A DNA stretch of 64,000 nt from an uncultured Alphaproteobacteria bacterium (GTDB taxonomy: Bacteria > Pseudomonadota > Alphaproteobacteria > HIMB59 > GCA-002718135): assembly GCA_902601455.1 (NCBI GenBank), contig CACKNC010000003.1, positions 31,505 to 95,504 on the forward strand, in the 5' to 3' direction. Both the position numbers and the translations under genes were made by a program. The notes below the pieces were generated by a model. That model was not told the origin of the DNA and made no database searches. It saw only the letters and a program-made list of their open reading frames with translations. Shown in pieces: positions 19,044-27,082 of this stretch (positions are counted from its first letter, which is position 1; every line of letters begins with the position of its first letter).

Positions 19044-19121
19044 TTTTAGATATTAACTATATTAAAAAAACAATAAGACAGTATATTTATATTGGTGTTT
19101 TTATAGAGAAATTTATATAAA

Positions 19122-20384
19122 TTAATTAGTTTTGGTTCCCATACTTTGAAAAAACTCGTTGTTTGTTTTGGTATCTTTAATTTTATCTAATAAAAATTCC
19201 ATTGCTTCGGTTGTTCCCATTGGTGCTAAAATTTTTCTTAAAATGAAAATTTTTCCTAGCTCATCCTTATCCAATAATAATTCTTCTTTTCTTGTTCCTG
19301 ATTTAGCTATGTCAAACGCCGGGTATGTTCTTTTTTGACTTAGTTTTCTATCTAACATCATTTCACTGTTACCCGTCCCCTTAAATTCTTCAAAAATTAC
19401 TTCATCCATTCTACTACCAGTATCAATTAGAGCTGTTGAAATAATTGTAAGAGATCCTCCATTTTCTACATTTCTTGCTGCACCAAAAAATCTTTTTGGT
19501 CTCTGTAATGCATTTGCATCAACACCCCCTGTTAAAACTTTTCCACTTGATGGAACAACAGTATTATAAGCTCTTCCTAGCCTTGTTATTGAGTCTAAAA
19601 GAATAACAACGTCGTGTTTGTATTCAACTAATCGTTTAGCTTTTTCAATTACCATTTCTGCAACCTGTACATGTCTTTGAGCGGGTTCATCAAAAGTCGA
19701 GCTTATTACTTCACCCTTCACTGATCTTTTCATATCAGTTACCTCTTCTGGTCTTTCATCAATTAATAAGACAATTAGTTTTGTTTCTGGGTTGTTTGCA
19801 GTAATAGCATTTGCAATTTTTTGCATAATAATTGTTTTACCTGTGAATGGTTGTGCCACTATTAATTGTCTTTGTCCTTTACCTAAAGGAGCTATAATAT
19901 CTATAATTCGTTCAGTTTGATCAGGCATAGGTTTTTCTTGCTCTAACTTAAATCTTGATTCAGGATATAGTGGTGTTAAATCCTCAAAATTTACCCTGTG
20001 TTTAACTACGTCTGTTTTAGCATCATTAATTTTGTTAATTTTAGTAATAGCAAAATACCTCTCTCCTTGCTTTGGAGCTCTTATTTCTCCTTCAACAATA
20101 TCACCCGTTCTCAAACTAAATTTTTTTATCTGAGAAGGTGATACATAAATATCATCTGGACCTGGTAAGTAATTTGATTCAGATGATCTTAAAAAACCAA
20201 AACCGTCTTGCATTATTTCTATAACTCCTGAACCAGTTATAATTTCACCGTCAGTGGCTATCTGTTTAAGTATTGCAAACATTAAATCTTGTTTTCTTAG
20301 AGATGAGGGATTTTCTATTTCAAGTTTAGTAGCTTCTTTTAAAAGCTCTTCAGGTTGTTTATTTTTTAAATCTTGCAAATTCAT
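19122..20384 (-). CDS. rho: Transcription termination factor Rho
   Basis: This 420-residue hexameric RNA helicase terminates transcription. The N-terminal helical part is followed by the OB-fold cold-shock-like RNA-binding domain ([32 protein letters not shown]). The ATPase core has P-loop AQPFTGKT (the more usual form is APPxxGKT), Walker [18 protein letters not shown], the Q-loop/R-loop segment [21 protein letters not shown], and the arginine-finger region. Rho is common near alphaproteobacterial origins. Its 5' end borders the AT-rich gene-free region. Confidence 0.97.
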   Translation of the reverse strand: MNLQDLKNKQPEELLKEATKLEIENPSSLRKQDLMFAILKQIATDGEIITGSGVIEIMQDGFGFLRSSESNYLPGPDDIYVSPSQIKKFSLRTGDIVEGEIRAPKQGERYFAITKINKINDAKTDVVKHRVNFEDLTPLYPESRFKLEQEKPMPDQTERIIDIIAPLGKGQRQLIVAQPFTGKTIIMQKIANAITANNPETKLIVLLIDERPEEVTDMKRSVKGEVISSTFDEPAQRHVQVAEMVIEKAKRLVEYKHDVVILLDSITRLGRAYNTVVPSSGKVLTGGVDANALQRPKRFFGAARNVENGGSLTIISTALIDTGSRMDEVIFEEFKGTGNSEMMLDRKLSQKRTYPAFDIAKSGTRKEELLLDKDELGKIFILRKILAPMGTTEAMEFLLDKIKDTKTNNEFFQSMGTKTN

Positions 20385-20798
20385 AGTTTTTTGTTGTGGT
20401 TGGGGGTTGGAAAGTAAAGAATAATTTTAATTACATAAAATGATCCCTAGTGTCAAAATATATATTTATTATATTAATAAGTAGTTTTAGTAGTTGTAAG
20501 GTGAATCATATTAATTCCTACATTTCTTATATTTATTAACAAATAATTAAAATTGTATAAACTTATTATTTTATTATTAAAAACAAATAAAAGTAAAAAA
20601 AACCAATAATTTCAACAAAACCAATAACGTAAATTAAATAACAACATGTTAATAAAATTTAATAAATACTTAAACACAGCATTCTAACTCTTTTCAAAAC
20701 CTTTTAATTTCTTGTTGATTAAAAAAAATAATTTTTAATTAATTCAATAATAAATTTAAAAAATAATAATTATGTTTATAACTATGTTTGTTGTACAC
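20385..20798. other. AT-rich gene-free region, candidate chromosomal origin (oriC)
   Basis: I see no convincing gene in these ~400 bases between divergent rho and maf. It is extremely A+T-rich. It contains TTATTAACA at 20533-20541 and its inverted copy TGTTAATAA at 20647-20655 (each one mismatch from a DnaA-box form TTATTCACA). It also has an 11-base direct repeat AAAACCAATAA at 20599-20609 and 20617-20627 (18-base period) and long A/T runs. No perfect TTATCCACA box is seen. In Caulobacter and relatives oriC lies on the hemE side of maf-aroE-coaE-dnaQ, so position supports an origin. hemE and the kinase-regulator gene usually flanking it are absent here. Confidence 0.45.
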
Positions 20799-21389
20799 AT
20801 GTTTTTAAACAAACCATTTATTTTAGCTAGCAAAAGCAAATCAAGACACGCCCTTCTAAAAAATGCAGGTTTGAATTTTACTACAACAAGCCCACTTTGT
20901 GACGAGGAGCTTGTAAAAAAAAATTTGTTAAAAAAAACAATTAACAAAAGGAATCTTGCAATTCAATTGGCAAAAGCGAAGGCCCTAAGTGTAAGCTTAA
21001 AACAACCCGATTGTTTGGTGGTTGGTTCTGATACAATAATTGTCTTTAAAGATAAAATAATTAATAAAGCTAAGAATATAAACGATGCAAAAAAAAAACT
21101 ACAAAAACTTTCCGGAAACAAACACCAAATTATATCTGGGGTTTCTGTTTGTTATGAAAAAAAACAGATTTGGTCTTCACAACAAACATCAACAATATAT
21201 TTAAAAAAAATTGACCAAAAACAAATTAATAATTATTTAAAAAAAACAGGAAAAGACATTTTATCTTCCGTTGGTTGTTATCAAGTAGAAAGGTTAGGAC
21301 CCCAGATTATAAAATCTATAAAAGGCGACTTCTTTAATGTTTTGGGCTTTCCACTGTTTCCATTTTTATCTTTTTTGTCTAAGGTGTAA
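20799..21389 (+). CDS. maf: Maf-family nucleoside triphosphate pyrophosphatase
   Basis: This ~196-residue Maf protein hydrolyses non-canonical or modified NTPs (dTTP/UTP or m7GTP subclass not decided) to monophosphates. The N-terminal FILASKSKSRHALLKNAGL corresponds to the family ILASxSPRRxxLL, with SK replacing SP. VGSDTIIVFKDKIINKAKN contains the catalytic Asp, and LSGNKHQIISGVSV and GCYQVERLGPQII are further signatures. I prefer the ATG at 20799, which puts ILAS at the normal distance from the N-terminus; an upstream ATG at 20772 would add nine residues. No Shine-Dalgarno is obvious for either. It is the first gene of the plus-strand maf-aroE-coaE-dnaQ unit. Confidence 0.9.
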   Translation: MFLNKPFILASKSKSRHALLKNAGLNFTTTSPLCDEELVKKNLLKKTINKRNLAIQLAKAKALSVSLKQPDCLVVGSDTIIVFKDKIINKAKNINDAKKKLQKLSGNKHQIISGVSVCYEKKQIWSSQQTSTIYLKKIDQKQINNYLKKTGKDILSSVGCYQVERLGPQIIKSIKGDFFNVLGFPLFPFLSFLSKV

Positions 21390-21392
21390 AAA

Positions 21393-22178
21393 ATGAAACA
21401 TTTTTTTGTTATTGGAAACAAAGCATCTAGCAGTCTATCACCTTTGATTTTCAACCACTGGTTTAAAAAATATAATATTCAGGCTAAATATACTTTTTTA
21501 GAGGTCTCTAAAAACGAATTTGACAGAACAATAATTGACAAGTTAACAGATGGTAAAACATGCGGTTTTAATATTACAATTCCATTTAAAAAAAATATTT
21601 TAAAACACCTTAATAATAAAAACACTCATGCAGAAAAGATTGGAGCCGTTAACTGTGTAACAATTGGAAAAAAAATAAAAGGAATTAACACTGACTGGAT
21701 GGGCTACTTAAGGTCTATTAAAGATAAAGGAATAGATAAAAAAACCAACATATTAATAATGGGTTATGGGGGGGCGGCTCAGGCAATTTATTATGGTCTT
21801 AACTTAAAAGGGTACACAAATATAATTGTGTTTAATCGCTCAAAGAGGGTAATAAATATTAATAATGTTAAAAAATTTACTAAAAAATACTCTTTAATAA
21901 ACACCTATTTAAAAAAAGCAGATTTAATAATAAACACAACACCCACCACCCCATTATCAAATAAACAAATTAATCTTGTTCGCAAAAACACCATTATAAG
22001 TGACATTGTTTACAAACCCAAAAACACCAACTTCCTTAAAAAGTTTAAAGAAAACAAAAAAATATTTGGGATTTCAATGCTTCTTCAACAGGCCATACCC
22101 TGTTTTCAACAATGGTTTGGTTTTGTTCCTAGTATTGATGAGGCTTTAATTAAAAAGCTTAATAATAAAACAAAATGA
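21393..22178 (+). CDS. aroE: Shikimate dehydrogenase
   Basis: This 261-residue NADP-dependent enzyme reduces 3-dehydroshikimate to shikimate in aromatic amino-acid synthesis. The substrate-binding N-domain has GNKASSSLSPLIFNHWF (SxS motif), GFNITIPFKKNI with the catalytic Lys, and GAVNCVTI. NADP binding uses LIMGYGGAAQAIYYGL followed by FNRSKR. The C-terminal GISMLLQQAIPCFQQWFG is conserved. The coding strand is unusually rich in A and C relative to other plus-strand genes of the window. It starts three bases after maf and overlaps coaE by four. Confidence 0.95.
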   Translation: MKHFFVIGNKASSSLSPLIFNHWFKKYNIQAKYTFLEVSKNEFDRTIIDKLTDGKTCGFNITIPFKKNILKHLNNKNTHAEKIGAVNCVTIGKKIKGINTDWMGYLRSIKDKGIDKKTNILIMGYGGAAQAIYYGLNLKGYTNIIVFNRSKRVININNVKKFTKKYSLINTYLKKADLIINTTPTTPLSNKQINLVRKNTIISDIVYKPKNTNFLKKFKENKKIFGISMLLQQAIPCFQQWFGFVPSIDEALIKKLNNKTK

Positions 22179-22771
22179 CTAAGGTTGTTGGTATAACTGG
22201 GGGAATAGGTTCGGGAAAAACCACGCTTTCTAATCACTTGAAAAAATTAGGTTATTTGGTCCACGAATCAGATGTTGTTGTTTCAGAAATGTATAATAAA
22301 AAAAACACTTCTTTTTTTAATTTTATAAAGAATAAAATTTCAAACAGAGCCATAAAACATAATAAAATAGATAAAAAAGAAATAGCAAAATTAATTTTTA
22401 ACAATAAGAAAATAAAAATTATTTTAGAAAAGTATATTCACAAAAAGGTTCAGGCCTCAAGAGAGGTTTTTGTTAAAAAAAACAAAAAAAAGAAAAAAAA
22501 AATAATTTTTGTTGACATCCCACTTATGTTTGAAAATAAATTAGAAAAAAATTTTGATTTAGTCATTTGTGTAATTTCTTCAAAAAAAAATAGGACTAAT
22601 AGGGTTTTAAGAAATAAGAAGTTTACAGTTAAAATTCTTAATAAAATATTTAGATTACAAACCTCAGACAAAGAAAGAAGAAAACGCTCTAATATAATAA
22701 TTACTAACAACAGAACAAAAAAAGACTTTATTTTTAATGCTGAAAAAGCTTTAATGGGTTTGATAAAATGA
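22175..22771 (+). CDS. coaE: Dephospho-CoA kinase
   Basis: This 198-residue P-loop kinase phosphorylates the 3'-OH of dephospho-CoA, the last step of CoA synthesis. Walker A is GITGGIGSGKTTLSNHL at the N-terminus, ESDVVVSEMY holds the Asp-containing substrate motif, and IIFVDIPLMFENKLEKNFD is the family lid/Walker B region. The C-terminal RLQTSDKERRKRSN also matches. It is rich in Lys and Asn (AT bias). It overlaps aroE and dnaQ by four bases each, in a translationally coupled chain. Confidence 0.94.
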   Translation: MTKVVGITGGIGSGKTTLSNHLKKLGYLVHESDVVVSEMYNKKNTSFFNFIKNKISNRAIKHNKIDKKEIAKLIFNNKKIKIILEKYIHKKVQASREVFVKKNKKKKKKIIFVDIPLMFENKLEKNFDLVICVISSKKNRTNRVLRNKKFTVKILNKIFRLQTSDKERRKRSNIIITNNRTKKDFIFNAEKALMGLIK

Positions 22772-23448
22772 GAGAAGTAGTAATAGACACGGAGACCACG
22801 GGCCTGAGTTATAAAACAGGCGATAGGGTAATAGAAGTTGGGTGTGTTGAACTTATAAATCACGTTGCTACAAAAAATTCTTTACAGTTTTATTGTAGGG
22901 TTGATAAAAAAATATCTGAAAGCGCACAAAAGATAACAGGTATAACAGAAAGGTTTTTGAGTGATAAAAACACTTTTGGTGATCATTGCGAAGAGTTTTT
23001 GGCTTTTATTGCTGATGATCCCCTAATTATACATAACGCAGATTTTGATGTTGGTTTTATTAATAATGAATTATCGTTATTGGGTAGGCCGACCCTCTCA
23101 AACCCTGTAGTTGATACTGTTTCGATGGCAAGAAGTGTTTTAAATACACGAGTTGCTAACCTAGACTACTTATGTAGAAGGTTTAAGGTTGACTTATCAG
23201 AGAGAGAATTACACGGAGCTTTATTAGACTCAAGATTGTTGGCAGAAGTTTATTTGGAGTTAAAAGGGGGCAAACAGTTCTCAATGAACCTCTCTAAAAG
23301 AGATGTTGAAAAAAACAAAAAACAAAGCAACGAAACAAATAAAAACAAAACCATTGTTAGTTTTGTTGCTTCAGACAAGGAAATAGCTTTACACAATAAA
23401 ATGCTAGATGAAATAAAACAACCTATTTGGAAAAAATATAACTATTAA
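22768..23448 (+). CDS. dnaQ: DNA polymerase III epsilon subunit (3'-5' proofreading exonuclease)
   Basis: This is a 226-residue DEDDh exonuclease. ExoI is VVIDTETTGLSYKTGDRVIEVG with catalytic Asp and Glu, ExoII is PLIIHNADFDVGFINNE, and ExoIII is LHGALLDSRLLAEVYLEL with His and Asp. A flexible C-terminal tail (KKQSNETNKN then LDEIKQPIWKKYNY) provides the polymerase-alpha contact region. It closes the maf-aroE-coaE-dnaQ block. The secB gene often found next is missing; the Tim44-like gene follows after 29 bases. Confidence 0.95.
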   Translation: MREVVIDTETTGLSYKTGDRVIEVGCVELINHVATKNSLQFYCRVDKKISESAQKITGITERFLSDKNTFGDHCEEFLAFIADDPLIIHNADFDVGFINNELSLLGRPTLSNPVVDTVSMARSVLNTRVANLDYLCRRFKVDLSERELHGALLDSRLLAEVYLELKGGKQFSMNLSKRDVEKNKKQSNETNKNKTIVSFVASDKEIALHNKMLDEIKQPIWKKYNY

Positions 23449-23477
23449 AATACAAAAAAGTAATTATATAATAATAT

Positions 23478-24059
23478 ATGGTTTATGGAGATTTACAGTT
23501 TTTCGATATCATAATTTTTGCTGCAATAGCTGCTTTTGTAATTTATCGATTAAGAAGTGTTCTAGGTAAAAGAACAGGGTTTCAAAAAAAATCAAACGAA
23601 GAACAACAAACAAAAGAACAACCCCTTCCAGAAAAAAGAACAACCCCACAACTTAAGGATAGTGAACAAAAACTCGAAGCAGTATATAAAAAAACAAACT
23701 CTTTTGACCATAAAGTTTTTTTAGAGGGCGCCAAAAAGGCTTTTGAAATCATTATTACAGCTTTTAACAAAGGTGATAAAAATACTTTAAAAAGCCTTGT
23801 ATCAAAAGATGTTTTTAATGCTTTTGAAACAGCTATTAATGATGGTCAAAACAACCCAAACATGCAATTTTATTCATTAGTAATAGATGGAATTAATGAT
23901 GCAAAAGTAGAAAACGGAAAAATAACAATAGGGGTCAATTTTATAAGTGAGCAAATTTTAAGTGATAATGAGGAAGATATAATTAAAAACAAAGATACCT
24001 GGGTCTTTGAAAAACCAGAAAAATCAAGCGGACCAGCGTGGACACTTATTTCAACTTAA
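23478..24059 (+). CDS. Tim44/TimA-domain membrane-associated protein
   Basis: This 193-residue protein has one N-terminal transmembrane segment (FFDIIIFAAIAAFVIYRL). A charged low-complexity linker follows, then a C-terminal Tim44-like domain (FLEGAKKAFEIIITAFNKGDKNTLKSLVS and the later SEQILSD...DTWVFEK). Bacterial TimA proteins are inner-membrane anchored with the domain in the cytosol and are related to mitochondrial Tim44; their exact task in bacteria is not settled. The gene lies in its conserved alphaproteobacterial position after dnaQ and before a cell-wall enzyme and an Smr gene. Confidence 0.85.
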   Translation: MVYGDLQFFDIIIFAAIAAFVIYRLRSVLGKRTGFQKKSNEEQQTKEQPLPEKRTTPQLKDSEQKLEAVYKKTNSFDHKVFLEGAKKAFEIIITAFNKGDKNTLKSLVSKDVFNAFETAINDGQNNPNMQFYSLVIDGINDAKVENGKITIGVNFISEQILSDNEEDIIKNKDTWVFEKPEKSSGPAWTLIST

Positions 24060-24063
24060 AAAA

Positions 24064-24495
24064 TTGGGTTATTATAGTTTAAAAAAAAGAATTAAGCAAA
24101 ACGAGGGCTTTTCTTCTAAACCCTATAAAGATCAGCTAGGATATTTAACAATTGGTTACGGCCACTTTATTTTATCAAGTGAAAAAACCTTACTAACAAA
24201 TCAAACAAATAAAAAAGAGCTTGAAAAAATATTTGAAAGAGATTTTAATAAAGCAATAAATGACTTTAACAAAACATTAAAGCCTTTTACTTCAAATAAA
24301 AAAGAAGCCGAGCTCTTAATTGAAATGATTTTTCAACTTGGAATAAAAGGCTGCCTTAAATTTAAAAACCTTTTAAAAAATATGAGAAAAGGCAACAAAT
24401 ACCTTGTTTGCTTTGAAATGATGAATAGTCTTTGGTATAAACAAACACCTCACAGGGTAAAAACCTTGATTAAAAATTTTTTAAACAATGAATAA
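24064..24495 (+). CDS. T4-type (GH24) lysozyme-like muramidase
   Basis: The preferred TTG start at 24064 gives 143 residues, just after the Tim44-gene stop; a TTG at 24007 would overlap that gene by 53 bases. The N-terminal part reads KKRIKQNEGFSSKPYKDQLG then YLTIGYGHFI. This matches T4 lysozyme's Glu11-Asp20-Thr26 catalytic set (NEG, YKD, LTIG). The rest is helical, with KEAELLIEMIFQLGIKGCLKFKNL resembling the phage core. No signal peptide is visible, so export is unexplained. The conserved alphaproteobacterial order has the transglycosylase MltA here, so this gene may replace it. It overlaps the Smr gene by eight bases. Confidence 0.8.
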   Translation: MGYYSLKKRIKQNEGFSSKPYKDQLGYLTIGYGHFILSSEKTLLTNQTNKKELEKIFERDFNKAINDFNKTLKPFTSNKKEAELLIEMIFQLGIKGCLKFKNLLKNMRKGNKYLVCFEMMNSLWYKQTPHRVKTLIKNFLNNE

Positions 24496-25030
24496 CAATA
24501 ATGATGTTTTTTTAAAACAAATGAAGGGTGTGAGCCCAATAAAAAAAAATAATAGAATAAAAAAAGAAGATCCTAAAATAAACTACAAATCTGGAAAAAA
24601 AAATACAGTAAAAAAACAAGAAGTTATAACCCCAAATGTTAGCACAACAATAAAAAACAGCGAGTTTTCTCTAGAAAAAATAGATTTAAAAAAGGGGATT
24701 AAAAAAGGTTCTTTTCATATAGATAAAAAAATAGACTTTCACGGTAAGTCACTTTTAAAGTCAGAAGAGCAGTTTAATGATTCCATCATAGACAGTTATA
24801 ATAGCGGACAAAGGTGTTTGTTATTTGTAACAGGAAAAGGTCTTTTTAAATCAAAAAACTTTGAAGAAAGTAATAAGCCAAAATTATATCACGGTATTAT
24901 CAGAGCCTCTTTTGTTGAATGGGCAAGATCAAAAAAATTTTCCAAATATATTCTTTCGTTTGAACAAGCTTCGATAGAACATGGAGGAGATGGGGCTTTT
25001 TACGTCTACCTAAGAAAAAACAAAAACTAA
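24488..25030 (+). CDS. Smr-domain protein
   Basis: This 180-residue protein has a basic, low-complexity N-terminal ~75 residues and a C-terminal Smr (MutS2-related) domain. The domain begins with the LDLHG-type motif seen here as IDFHGKSLLKSEEQF, then RCLLFVTGKGLFKS corresponding to the TGKG motif, and ends IEHGGDGAFYVYLRK. Stand-alone Smr proteins are nucleases or nucleic-acid-binding proteins acting in repair or ribosome rescue. The variant IDFHG (for LDLHG) is a mild change. It is the last gene of the plus-strand origin-side run and overlaps the convergent DUF3108 gene by four bases. Confidence 0.88.
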   Translation: MNNNNDVFLKQMKGVSPIKKNNRIKKEDPKINYKSGKKNTVKKQEVITPNVSTTIKNSEFSLEKIDLKKGIKKGSFHIDKKIDFHGKSLLKSEEQFNDSIIDSYNSGQRCLLFVTGKGLFKSKNFEESNKPKLYHGIIRASFVEWARSKKFSKYILSFEQASIEHGGDGAFYVYLRKNKN

Positions 25031-25698
25031 TTTTCTTCTAACTTAAAAACCCTTCCATCAAAGTGAATAATTATTTCTATTGGTAATAAAATTCCATCTT
25101 TTTTTTCAAAACTGATTTGTTCAAACTTACTTCTTTTGTGATCAGCCCATAGATTAGAGTATTCTGAAATATTTATAACAGTTTTATTTTCTTCTTTATC
25201 AAACGTCGCGTTCATGGTGTATATTCTTCGCCCATCAACCACTAAAGAACTGGCTTCACCCATTATAATTTCTAGAAAAGAACTAAGCGGGTCTTTGGTT
25301 TGTTTAATATTGAATACATCAATCCTTAATTTTTCTTTTTCATATGGTGTTTGATTTAATGTACTAAGTGTATTATTTTCAAAGCTAAGATTCATAGTCT
25401 TTTCCGTTTTATTTGTTTTCCAAACATGATTATAAGTGTGAGGTTTTAGTTTATTGTTTGCAACTATACCTTTTGAAAAGTAATTACCCTCAAATGTATA
25501 AATTGCAGATAAAAGCCCTTTACTTTTTAATCTTATATCGTTTGAATAATTATTATTATCAATTTCTAATACCCAAACAAGCTCACCTATTTTTAACCCA
25601 GAAACTTTTATAGAAAATTTTTTGTAAAAACTCTCAGCATATAGAGGGCTGCTTATAAAAAACAAAAGAATAAAAAAATTACTTAAAATTAATCTCAT
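25027..25698 (-). CDS. DUF3108 periplasmic protein
   Basis: This 223-residue protein has a cleavable signal peptide (LILSNFFILLFFISSPLYAES). It has the beta-rich DUF3108 pattern: FSIKVSGLKIGELVWVLEID, LKSKGLLSAIYTFEGNYFSKG, PHTYNHVWKTNK and the C-terminal PIEIIIHFDGRVFKLEE. The family is periplasmic and functionally undefined. It overlaps the upstream glycosyltransferase gene by 20 bases, so it is probably part of the PAP2-glycosyltransferase-DUF3108 unit and could act on the envelope. Confidence 0.82.
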   Translation of the reverse strand: MRLILSNFFILLFFISSPLYAESFYKKFSIKVSGLKIGELVWVLEIDNNNYSNDIRLKSKGLLSAIYTFEGNYFSKGIVANNKLKPHTYNHVWKTNKTEKTMNLSFENNTLSTLNQTPYEKEKLRIDVFNIKQTKDPLSSFLEIIMGEASSLVVDGRRIYTMNATFDKEENKTVINISEYSNLWADHKRSKFEQISFEKKDGILLPIEIIIHFDGRVFKLEEN

Positions 25699-27082
25699 AC
25701 AATTTTAACGGTTCTGAGCTAAACGGAACATCAAATTCTTTTATTAATTTACTTTTTTTCTTATTCGATAAGTAAGAGATATTACTTATATCACCAAGAA
25801 GAAAAAAATCATTTTTTCTATCAATGTTTAATGCTGAGCTCATTTGAAAATGATTTGTAATCGAAGAATCTGTTTTGTGTGGCATTAAAATTAAATTTTG
25901 TTTGTTGCGAAACTGATATGCAATGTTTGAGAAAATAATACGATCAGACACAACAATATCTTTTTCTTTAATTATATCAGAAAGGGTGTTAGAAAATTTC
26001 CCCACACCAGTTATTCTGTCAAAAACTTTATTATCTGACGAATTTAAAATAGAAAAAAATAATAAAAACGCAATTAGGTAATTAAAAATAAAATTTAGTT
26101 TTAAAACAGAACTTCTGTTAACTAATCTAAATAAAAACACAAAAATAGAAATTAGAGCTGGAGCAGCCCAGTTAGCATTAGCTCTTACAAGAAAACTTTC
26201 TACCAAAACAATTAAGATTATTGGTAAAGAAAATATTAATAAAAACTTATTTTCATAATCCAAACGAAAATTTTTGAGAAAAAAAATAACAAAAACAAAC
26301 AACAAAGGCCCCACCATTAATATCTGTGACCCTAAAAATTTTATTGGTTCATAAAAGTTTAGGTTTAAGTTTTGTAAATTTGCATTATCAGATGTGTGAG
26401 AAAAGGTTATCCACCCATTATTAAAGTTCCAAAAAATATTAGGCAACAAGACCACAATAAAAGACAATAAAAAAACCAAAACACCCACAGGGTTGTTTTT
26501 AAAACTTTTGAAACTTGTTTTGTCTAAAAACAATAATAGTAAAAGACTTAATAAAAAATAAATAGCAGCATATTTTGCAAGAAATCCTAGGCCCAAAAAC
26601 AAACCTAATAAAAAAAAATTTATAGTAAGGTTAGTTTTTACTACTTTTAAAAGTAGCACCATTGATATTCCCCAAAATAATAAAAGCAATAAATCTGTTG
26701 ATATTAAAAAAGAAGATAGACTAGCCGCAGGAATAATTAAAAAACTTAACGCACATAACCGTGCTTTTTTCTTATCAAATGATAAATTTAAGCAAAGTTT
26801 ATAAATTGCATATGAAATAAAAAAATAAATAACAATAGGGAACATTTTTAAAGAAATAAAAGAATCACCAAACAAAATAGAATAACCACCTAAAAACCAC
26901 GCAAGTAAAGGGGGTTTGGAATAATATCCTAAGTCAAGAGTTTGTGACCACAACCAGTATTGAGCTTCGTCACCATAAAGACTAAATTCTGTGAAATAGA
27001 TAGCTGTAATTTTAAAAACTATAAGTAAAAAGATGGCTAAACCTAATATTTTATTTGTCATAAAATTTTTTATATAAAACAA
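25679..27082 (-). CDS. GT39/ArnT-like membrane glycosyltransferase
   Basis: This 467-residue protein has around ten or more transmembrane segments. Near the N-terminus is LYGDEAQYWLWSQTLDLGYYSKPPLLAW, the acidic first-loop signature (DE pair plus YYSKPPL) of polyprenyl-phosphate-sugar-dependent PMT/ArnT-like enzymes. A FWNFNNGWITFSH segment follows the mid region. These enzymes transfer a sugar from undecaprenyl phosphate to lipid A or other periplasmic acceptors. Acceptor and sugar are unknown. The adjacent PAP2 protein and the DUF3108 gene suggest a lipid-carrier or lipid A context, which is inference. Confidence 0.85.
   Translation of the reverse strand: MFYIKNFMTNKILGLAIFLLIVFKITAIYFTEFSLYGDEAQYWLWSQTLDLGYYSKPPLLAWFLGGYSILFGDSFISLKMFPIVIYFFISYAIYKLCLNLSFDKKKARLCALSFLIIPAASLSSFLISTDLLLLLFWGISMVLLLKVVKTNLTINFFLLGLFLGLGFLAKYAAIYFLLSLLLLLFLDKTSFKSFKNNPVGVLVFLLSFIVVLLPNIFWNFNNGWITFSHTSDNANLQNLNLNFYEPIKFLGSQILMVGPLLFVFVIFFLKNFRLDYENKFLLIFSLPIILIVLVESFLVRANANWAAPALISIFVFLFRLVNRSSVLKLNFIFNYLIAFLLFFSILNSSDNKVFDRITGVGKFSNTLSDIIKEKDIVVSDRIIFSNIAYQFRNKQNLILMPHKTDSSITNHFQMSSALNIDRKNDFFLLGDISNISYLSNKKKSKLIKEFDVPFSSEPLKLYEINFK

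Noticed and set aside
22450..22863. 137-codon minus-strand frame across coaE and dnaQ
   Set aside because: It opposes two well-supported genes and is a low-complexity Phe/Leu product of poly-A stretches.
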